Assembly (NCBI GenBank): GCA_022606425.2
Contig: JAHDVF020000010.1
Location: forward strand, 1,860,001-1,924,000
Direction: 5' to 3'
Length of the DNA stretch: 64,000 nucleotides
From: Lepidostoma basale
Taxonomy: Eukaryota > Arthropoda > Insecta > Trichoptera > Lepidostomatidae
Shown: one piece after another, positions 37,026-46,400 of the stretch
Layout of the letters: each line of letters begins with the position of its first letter
Numbering within the stretch: the stretch's first letter is position 1
Position numbers and translations under genes: made by a program
The notes under the pieces: generated by a model
What the model was told of the DNA's origin: nothing
The model's database searches: none
Seen by the model: the letters and a program-made list of their open reading frames with translations, nothing else

Positions 37026-37964
37026 AGTGGTTTCCAACTTTTATACTACAACGCCTCCTCGAAAAAAGAAAGTTCTGCGCCTCCCTATCTTTTATTTTTT
37101 TAATAGTTATAATCATATACACGTTAGAAATAATAATAACTTTATTACATAAAAAAAAGTGTAAATTACAATTAATAAAATATAACAGTGACCCCCAGGG
37201 GTCTACGAAAAAATTGAGGGTCCATGAGATGTAAATGGGGGTCCACGAGATGGTTCAACTAAATTGAAACGCAACACGAATATCGAAATCATTGGCAACC
37301 TTTTTTTTTATAGTACATTTGGGTTTTTTATAGTACAATAAAAAAGAAATGTAAGGCAGATGACTGCATCATGAATAAAATTAAAAAAGGATCCCTGAGA
37401 TGGTTCGGACATATGGAACGAATGGATGAGAGCAGAATGGTTAAAAAGTTGTACACATGCAGCGTGAGTGGGAAAAGAAGCCGAGGACGACCGAGGAAAA
37501 CATGGCATGACCAAATTAATCAATTACTAAAAGGCGGCCACATTCGAAGTCGGAACAATCGACGTGCATGCATGGTACGATGTATGGATGTAGAGGAAGC
37601 TCGAGAGGTATGCCAGGACAGGCCAGTGTGGCGATCCATCCTCTCTGCCTACCCCTCCGGGAAATGGCGTGATGGTTAGTTAGTTAGTTTACATTTGGGG
37701 AAATCGGACGATCGAAATCTTCAGCTACCGATTTTTTTTAGCTCATTCTGCAAAGATCGGACATTCGAAAAAGGTTGCCGAAGATTTCGAATGTAAATTT
37801 TCCCCAATGAGAAAAAAAAAAGTCGATAATGAATTCCAGCTTTTTTGTTTCGGATTTTTTTTTGCTCTGAAAAAAAATCAATTTTAGGAAAGCAGGGGGT
37901 GTCTACACAAAATAGAAGAAATCGGCAAGGGGTCTACGGGACAATAAAGTTTGGGAACCTCTGA
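37026..37964. mobile_element. hAT-like MITE (CAGTGGTT type), interrupted by LINE
   Basis: Left CAGTGGTTTCCAACTTT and, inverted, right CAGAGGTTCCCAAACTTT, with inner GGGGTCTACGAAAAAAT / GGGGTCTACGGGACAAT repeats. Flanking 8-mers are diverged, so the exact borders are uncertain. Confidence 0.55.
37324..37689 (+). mobile_element. RTE-like LINE 3' copy with 10-bp duplication
   Basis: Flanked by TACATTTGGG (37314-37323, 37690-37699). Reads MNKIKKGSLRWFGHMERMDE, RSRGRPRKTWHDQINQLLKG, RSRNNRRACMVRCMDVEEAR and ILSAYPSGK to GGCGTGATGG with a (TTAG)n tail. The first 22 bp resemble the host flank. Confidence 0.9.
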
Positions 37965-37969
37965 TTTAA

Positions 37970-39295
37970 ACCAATTACATCTATCGCATCAAAAGCCATT
38001 GATAGATAATTGATATTGGTACAAAATACATATTTTTAGTTTTCTGAAATTGATTTGAGTAAAATGTTTAGCTCGTGTCGTGGTGGATAGGAATTGATGT
38101 TTTGCATGTGTGATATGCATTTATACAATTGATCTGCATTTTTATCCTACAATTTTATAATGTTTTATTTATTATGTTGCACTACAGAACTTTTTATATG
38201 TTTTTTTTTCAATGCAGTGTTATAAATATTTTTATAAACTGCCCATTAGCAACAGTTGTTTGTGGCGGAAATCTGATGCTTGTCACAATACATTCACTAT
38301 GGTTTTATATAAAAATTTCCATGACTTATGTGACATTATTAATTCGTAAAAGTATAAAATTTTGTTTATTTAAAAAAATCCTGGCTTTACAGTAAACAGA
38401 AATCAGACAATTTGAGTGTTTTTCAAGATAATTGCCATATTTTTTACTAGTACTTATAAGATTCTGATTTATTATTGTTAACGTATTCTTTTCAACGAAT
38501 AATCCTCGCATCGGATAAGTAAGACTTAGTTTGTATCTTGAATTTAGTAAATATATAAACTATTAGTGGGAAAATGAAATATTATTATCGTACAATGAAT
38601 TTCCTGAATACAAGTGAATATGATGACTACTTTTAAAAATTTTAATATATAAAAATACATAACTCCAAATTCGTAAAGATACGTGATCAAATTGTTCCTT
38701 TGAAATGGCATAATTTCTTAATTTTCAATAATGTTTTTTTTTATTACTAACAGCTATAAACATATTTCGATAGTCAAGTCCCTTGTACCTGTTTACTGAT
38801 ACAGAAACCTCGCTCTCTGTTGCATGGTCTTTTTTCTACGCTTTATGCTAGGTGTTCCTTTCTTGGAGATTCCTAATATCTGTCCCGTTCACCCCGACTG
38901 CTCATGCTCCCGCTCCCGTTTCCCAATCCTGTTTCCCGTTCCGGACTCTCGGACGCTGACAAATTTGTTCCCAAAGAATATGTGTAATGTACCCAATGGT
39001 AAAAGTTACAAAGAAAGGATGTACAAATTTTAGGAATATGTGTGTAATTTTGAGTGCAAAATACTAATACAAAGACAAAAATGTATATTTCACAAATTAG
39101 CAAATAAAACAATTTTCTATTGATTTTTTTGTTTTATTTCATTCTTATTTGATGCAAAATTTTTAATGAGAAATATTGATTTTGACTAAAAGTATCTTAC
39201 ATCTGTAGTTGTGAGGTGGTTGGGTGTACAAGTGAAAAGTCACAGGTTGGTTGGTACACAGTTATTAGTATTTAATTTAACTACATAGGATACAC
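37970..39295. other. Intergenic, no recognised gene
   Basis: AT-rich DNA. 38870-38960 is C-rich (repeated CCCG/TCCCGTTCC) but has no splice-bordered open frame. Nothing else identified. Confidence 0.45.
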
Positions 39296-39730
39296 TGGTT
39301 TCACAAGGTCTCCAATGCCGAGGTGCTAAGGAGATCCAACTGCTCCAACATGGAGACACTGCTCACTCGCGCTCTCTTGCGCTGGTCTGGTCATGTGCTT
39401 CGCATGAACAATAACAGGCTTCCCAAAAACATATTATATAGTGTACTATTAGAAGGGTAAAGGAAGCACAGAGGACAGTGCAAGAGATATAAGGACAACC
39501 TGCATACTACAGTAAAGAGTGTAAACAGATAAACAGACTGGGAGCAGTTGGCAACCGATAGGGCGGAGTGGAGAAGAGTCGTCGCTATGTGCCAGGGGCC
39601 GGAGCGACGGAGAGGACGGGGTCCAGCCGTAGGGGCAGAATATCCCTGTCCGGAGTGTGACAAAGTCTGTCATTCTAGGATAGGACTATTTAGCCACATC
39701 AGGTGGCACAGAAGACTAACCTAGAAATTT
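39296..39730 (+). mobile_element. RTE-like LINE 3' copy with C2H2-like end
   Basis: Frame-corrected + strand: KVSNAEVLRRSNCSNMETLL, ALLRWSGHVLRMNNNRLPK, ATDRAEWRRVVAM and a terminal YPCPECDKVCHSRIGLFSHI-RWH, the C2H2-type finger that ends one group of LINE ORFs (from memory). One in-frame stop after LLEG. Confidence 0.8.
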
Positions 39731-40106
39731 TTGTGCTCCTTATGCTCGTATCAACGGGTAATGGGCATTGAGTATTTAAACTGGTGATTTAATCTGGTGA
39801 TGAATAGCACTGAAAGTGTGTATTTATGTATAGCATAGCCCAGAAGCAAATGGCGGGCATTCTGGGAGTTAAGGAGGTGGCGTACCTATTAAAAAAAAAA
39901 AAAAAAGTATTACTATATATAATACTGTTTTCATGAAATAACACTTTTTCTATCTAAATTTTCAATTTATTGTTTGTGTAAATAAGTTGCGCTAAGTCGG
40001 CTTGCTTTTTTGGTGACAACTCTTTGCAAGCAAAGACATGATTCATGCAATCATGCAGGTTTCGACAAAAATATGGTAGCCTGTAATGATTTATTCACAG
40101 ATTTTG

Positions 40107-40112
40107 TTTATT
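40107..40112 (-). terminator. Possible poly(A) signal of CFAP210-like gene
   Basis: AATAAA on the minus strand, 145 bp after the stop codon. A second hexamer follows at 40090-40095. Confidence 0.4.
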
Positions 40113-40256
40113 ATTTCATATCTATAAGTTAAATAATCTAATAGGTGATAATTTGTTTGATTTTATGGTACTGAAATATTTTTCTTTTTAAGGGGGGCCG
40201 TGGTCCAGAAGCGGTTGGGAACCCATGATGGAATTGAATGGTTTCTTCCTCCTCGT

Positions 40257-40421
40257 CTACTCATTACATTTGCAGCAGTGTTCTCGGATTTTGGGACCGT
40301 AGCGCGCTTCCCTCAGTTCCTGCAGCTTCTCCTTGGTGGTCTTCCCCGTTTCCAAGGGTAAATGACACTTCAAATGCTTTGGTAATTTCTTCGGTGGGTT
40401 CATGTATCGTGATTTGTAATC
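40257..40421 (-). CDS. CFAP210: CFAP210-like exon 10 (last)
   Basis: Encodes DYKSRYMNPPKKLPKHLKCH and ends REHCCKCNE stop (40257-40259). AATAAA on this strand at 40107-40112 and 40090-40095 are plausible poly(A) signals about 145-165 bp downstream. Residues 459-512. Confidence 0.83.
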   Translation of the reverse strand, partial: DYKSRYMNPPKKLPKHLKCHLPLETGKTTKEKLQELREARYGPKIREHCCKCNE

Positions 40422-43400
40422 CTGTAACATATTATACAATTTTCAATCCATACATAGACCGTATGCCGACCTTAGCGTTGGCAAGAGCTACAACTGCCAC
40501 ACCAAAGGTATCGTATTCGATTCCCGGCGATGGCAGTGCGATTGTCACACTGTCTTTGGTCTGGTGTAGACTTCATGTGACAATAAAATGGCGATAGATT
40601 AGCTACCTATCATATGTCATGAGAATCAATGGCTAAAGTGTTGTTTACAGTAATTGAATAACCTGCTGTACCTATACAAATATGGAAAGCAACGGGAAAC
40701 TACCACATTAAAGGCCCAAGTGGCATCCCAAGAACCAGCAAAAATGATACACTTTGCTGCAAACCAATCCCCTGGATTGAAAGTAGTGAAAAATATAGAA
40801 ACAATTCTGTACCCTAGTGGATAAACTGAAGGAAAAATTGTAATAAGCTGTTCTATAAGTGGATAAAACACCGCAGTCTAAATACATTAAACAAACAATT
40901 TTTCATCTGTAAGAATACAATGAAGTGAAATTTAAGTTAGTTAATCCATTTTTTTGGCGGAAACACGTTGATATTTCAACATTATTAACTGTTTAATTGA
41001 AACACTGTTATAATATCACAATTGATTTAATTTCTATGAAATTGTCGCGACAGCTGTTTCGCTAACCAATGTTAGCATCATCAGGTGTTATAATCAACTT
41101 AGCTGTCATGATAATTTCATAGGAATTAAATCAATTGTGATATCATAACAGTGTTTCAATTAAACAGTTAAGAAATTTAAGTTAGTACAAAAACCATCTA
41201 AAGTCTCAGATATATTATTTTGACCAAAGAATAATCAGATTGCAAAGAAAGCTCTTTACAGATTGATTAAAAAAAGAGTCAAGAAGCCCACCTGTATGAC
41301 TTTGAGGAGAGGATTGATCGGTCTGTTGTGCTCTTTGCACTCTTCGACCAGATTCTCAGCGAAGGTCATAAACTTTTTATCGGCTGCTTCCATATCGGCC
41401 AGGCGCTCTGTGTGATAGAAATTATATTTTTCTGCCTCGATTCTCGCCTTTTCATCTTCCACCTCTTTCTAAAAAAAAATATTAAACATACCCATGTATC
41501 CAGGAAAATAAATAGTAATCATTACGTATAGTTTCTAGCAGTTTTATATTATGAATCACCTCACCCTTTGCATTAATAGGAATTGTTTATACTCTTCAGT
41601 ATTCCTCATTTTCTTTTCTTTAATTAGCTGGTTGAATTGTTCAGTGAACTTGGAATTTTCAAATCTGAAAATATATTACGCGTGATATAGTATATCCAAA
41701 AATATCAGGGTATTGATAAAGGTAATGAGGTTAGGCAGCCAAATTGATATACCAGCACTCCGTAAACACAAATGTATTGTATTAAAATGTTTGTAACACA
41801 TATATAATGAGTTATAATGCAATCGTAGTCGTATTTAACATTAATTTCACAATTATAGTCGAAATAAAATATGAGATCACGGCACGAGACACATGGCAAC
41901 TTCACAGATTCCAATATTGATATGGCGGTACATTCTTCGTCAGCTTGTCTCCATTCACTGCTGGACGTAAGCCTCTCCACACCCACGCCATCTCTCTCGG
42001 TCTCCCGACACTTCTCCGGCCCAACCTTGGCCTCCATTCAGTAACCCTCTGACACACATGACTAGCCCACTGCCACTTCATCCTCGCAATGCGTATCCCT
42101 ACATCGGCGACCCTGGTGCGTCTTCTAATCTCCACGTTGGGTATATGGTCTCTAAGCGAGATACCCAACATGGATCTTTCCATGGCCCGGTGTGCAGCTT
42201 TGATTTTGTGCATTGCTTCTTTAGGTAACGTCCATGTCTCGCATCCATAGGTCATTACAGGTAAGACACACTGGTCCAGCACTTTTTTTTAAATTATTGG
42301 CATGTCCGACTTAAAGATGTTGTCCAGCCTTCCGAATGCACACCAACCGAGCTGTATTCTCCTATCAATCTCCTTGACTTGACCCCTTTTACAAAACCCA
42401 ACAGATGACCAAGGTACACATATTCATGCACCACTTCTACATTATGGATTTTAATGTCTTCAATTTGTGGGTTAGTCAATATCTTTGTCTTTGTCATATT
42501 CATTTTAAGCCCAATATTTTGAGATGATTCATTTAAAGCTTCCAGCATCTCTTGGAGTTGTTCGGGAGACTCCGACAACAGAATTATGTCATCAGCGAAT
42601 CTCAAGTGAGACAAATATTCTCCGTTAATGTTTAATCCGTGGTTTCTCCAGTCCAGTGTCTTAAATATGTCTTCCAAGATATTGGTAAATAGTTTTAGAG
42701 ACAAAAGCGGTTTGGCGGTACATATGGCCCCCTAAATCTCCATGTTGGAAAATGGTGCTTACGGCCTGGCAAATATTTTCAAGACGGTATTGCTTGTCGA
42801 TTATACATTATTAGAATGGCGAAAATAGGTTTGAAAATAAAGCATAATTGTTAAAACACGTGTATTAGTATAAATAAGAATATTCTTTTTAAACCTGTTG
42901 GCAATTTCCCAAGCTCTGAATATGGCTTCTTTTTCACGAACTTCCGCATCCTTTAGTTTCCAGTCCTCGAAACATTTAATTCTGTCTTTCCTTATCCCTT
43001 CGGCAAACTGTTTCTTTTTATTAAGCACTTCTAGTTCTCTATATTAATATGTAAAATAAAAATAAAAACTCATCAATAACAGTACTAGTGCATAATAAAT
43101 AAATAAAAACAAACAAATGTTGCATTTTCAAAATGAAACATACTTTTTTTCATTCCTTTCTTTAGCTCGCAAGAAGTTTTCTTCTTCTTTTTTTAAACGA
43201 GCTTCTTCTTTGCTGGGATTTCTCTCTTTTATGACCCTTATTACTGCATTCCTCTGGTCTATAAGCTATAAAATAAAAATAAAATCTAAAGACTAACGTG
43301 AACTGTAGAGGTAGATATGATTTTTTAAAATTATTTTATAGCTTCCGTGAAAACAGCAAGAATATTTTGAGGATATACCTACATCTTGTTTTCGTTTTTT

Positions 43401-46400
43401 AGTCAAATTGGCAATTTTACAGTTGGTTCTCTCCCAAATGTCGATCAGCTTATCCTCCAGTTCGTTAATCACTCTTTCCTCTTCTCTTTTCTTCTGTCTG
43501 TTTAAGATGGCGTCATTACCTTGTTTTTCGATTGCTCGGCGTTCTTTTAATCTCTGTAACAGTCATCCGTTATTAAAACCACGTGTAAATGTTTATTTTA
43601 TTGGAAACAAAAATGTATCCATAAAAATAAAAATGGCCATTCACAATTGTGGCATTCTCAAACTTTCAAAGTTTGAGAACGCCCCCACAAGGCGACGATG
43701 AAATAAGAAAGAAATGTAAGGCAGATGACTGCATCATGGATAAAATCAAAAAAGGATCCCTGAGATGGTTTGGACATATGGAACGAATGGATGAGAGTAG
43801 AATGGTTAAAAAGTTGTACGCAAGCAGCGTGAGTGGAAAAAGAAGCCGAGGACCGCCGAGGAAAACATGGCATGACCAAATTAATCAATCATTAAAAGGC
43901 GGCCACATTCGAAGTCGGAATAATCGACGTGCGTGCATGGTACGATGTATGAATGCAGAGGATTCCCGAGAGGTATGCCAGGACAGAGCATTGTGGCGAA
44001 TAAAAAATCTATGTAAAACCAACAAATCAATCGCGTTTACATTATAATTTATAATGGAGTTTTACAAAATAAAAACCAAAACCACCAATAAACATGTTTC
44101 GGAAAATAAATTATCATTTTTCTTTAGCGTAATCTTCAACATAATTAATATTGTTAACTAAAAGATTTTAAAAGTTTATTTAAATTTATTAAAACTAAAT
44201 AGGTTCAACATACAAATTCGATGTCGAATTTTCGTAGGTCTTCCATCTCCTTGTTGGAATTTTTAATATCTTGACTCTCTTCTGAGATCTTCTGGGCTTG
44301 TTTGGATGCCTCTCGGCTTTTAACGTGTTGTATTCTTAAAAAAAATAGTCAATAAATAAAACCAAGAATATGCATTGTTGTTACGAAAATAAATACTTGA
44401 TATATTGTATTCAAATAGCTCATTCTCTAATATGATTGTTAAAATGAAGTACCGTATTTTTCGGACCATAAGACGCATCGGATCATAAGACGCACCGGAT
44501 TATAAGGCGCATCGGATCATAAGACGCATCGGACCATAAGCCGCATCGGACCATAAGACGCATCGGATCATAAGACGCATCGGATCATAAGACGCATCGG
44601 ACCATAAGACGCATCGGATCATAAGACGCATCGGATCCTAAGACGCATCGGATCATAAGACGCATTGGACCATAAGACGCATCGGACAATAAGATGCATT
44701 GGATCATAAGACGCATCGGATCATAAGATGCATCGGACCATAAGACGCATTGGACAATAAGACGCATCGGATCATAAGACGCATCGGATCATAAGATGCA
44801 TTGGACCATAAGACGCATCGGACAATAAGATGCATTGGATCATAAGACGCATCGGATCATAAGATGCATCGGACCATAAGACGCATCCGAACATAAGATG
44901 CATCAGACCATAAGACGCATCGGATCATAAGACGCATCGGACCATAAGACGCATTGGACAATAAGACGCATCGGATCATAAGACGCATCGGATCATAAGA
45001 TGCATCGGACCATAAGACGCACCCCAACAAATTTTAGAAGAAAAAAAAATTTTTGGATGATAAAATGCATCGGACCGTAAGACGCACCCCAATTTTTGGT
45101 TTAATTTTCATAGTATAATAAATGCGTCTTATGGTCTGAAAAATACGGTAGTTAGATAGACTGACTGTTCGATGATGAAATTTTTCACTTCGATGTTTTT
45201 CTCTCGCCTCCCCTGCTTCTTGTCCCTCTGGTCCTGCAGCCACTCGTCGCTTTCTTTCTTCACTTTCCGCGAGTTTTCCAACTCTCTCTCCTTCTCCTCG
45301 GCCCTCAGCTGGGCGTTAAATTTCCTCTGGGTCTCCTGTTCTCGTAACACCTCCGAGCACATCAGAGCGCTGTACTTGAAACATAACATCGGATATTGCA
45401 AATTTTGTGTCATTTAACCAAGCCCAGCCCGGTCTCCGGACTTAAAGAACCCCGAGGCGACAATATTTTAATTTTTGAAATTCTAAACAGGAGTGAAAAG
45501 ATTTTTACTTTTTTACAAATATCCTTGATCGTACGGAAGCTGAATATAATTGTAATAATGTATTTTTTCGATAATTGAAGTATTTAGGTACGTTTAAATT
45601 GAATCAAATTTTAAAGGTTGGTCATGTTAGAAGTCGGAAGAATCGACGTGCGTGTATGACTCGCTGTATAAATGTGGAGGAACTAGAGAGGTGTGCCAGG
45701 ATAGAGTAGTGTGGCGGTCCATTCTCTCTGCCTACCCCCACGGAGAAACGGCGTGTTGGTTTGTTATTGTTTAAATATATAAAAATACTGTTAATGTTAT
45801 GGATAGGTACGTCATTATAAAATATATTATTATTATTTTGTTTAATCGCTCTTTACAACATTACAGCGCGAGCCAAATCGATGTAGGTAAATGGTATAGC
45901 TATCATATTGATTCACATGACATGTGATAGGTAGCTAGTCTATCGTCATTTTATTGTCATGTAAATTCTACACCAGACCAAAGACAGTGTGACAATCACA
46001 CTACCATCGCGCATCGTCGGGAATCGGACCGGGACCTTCGGTATGACAGAGCTTTTGCCGTCATTAAATGAATACGGCCTCTTTTTCCCAGATTGATAAA
46101 TTTAGATTATAGTGATTTTTTCTAATGTATGAAGAAGCCAAATTTTATACTTAAATTGGTTAAATGAACTTGATCAATCAATTGAAATGAAATATCAATT
46201 ATTAAGTGTAAAACAAAACTTGCCTTTCGAGCATTTTCGGTTCGTCCTTTTGTTTGAAGAAGATATCCCGCGCGTCGGCCAACATTTGCTCTCTTTCGAT
46301 ACGTTTTCTCTCCAATAATTGTCGGTAGAATGACATCCTTGATTCGTCCTCAGCCATCTTTTTCGCCTGTCTTTCTTCCTCTTGGCGTTGTAATACTCTC

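Noticed and set aside
38824..39033. ORF in a C-rich stretch as an exon
   Set aside because: No splice borders, no recognised motif and low-complexity composition.
44585..44767. 60-residue minus-strand ORF of repeated residues
   Set aside because: It is the translation of the 17-bp satellite, not a gene.
44452..45148. CRISPR-like array
   Set aside because: Units are contiguous 17-bp tandem copies without unique spacers, in a eukaryotic intron with MITE ends.
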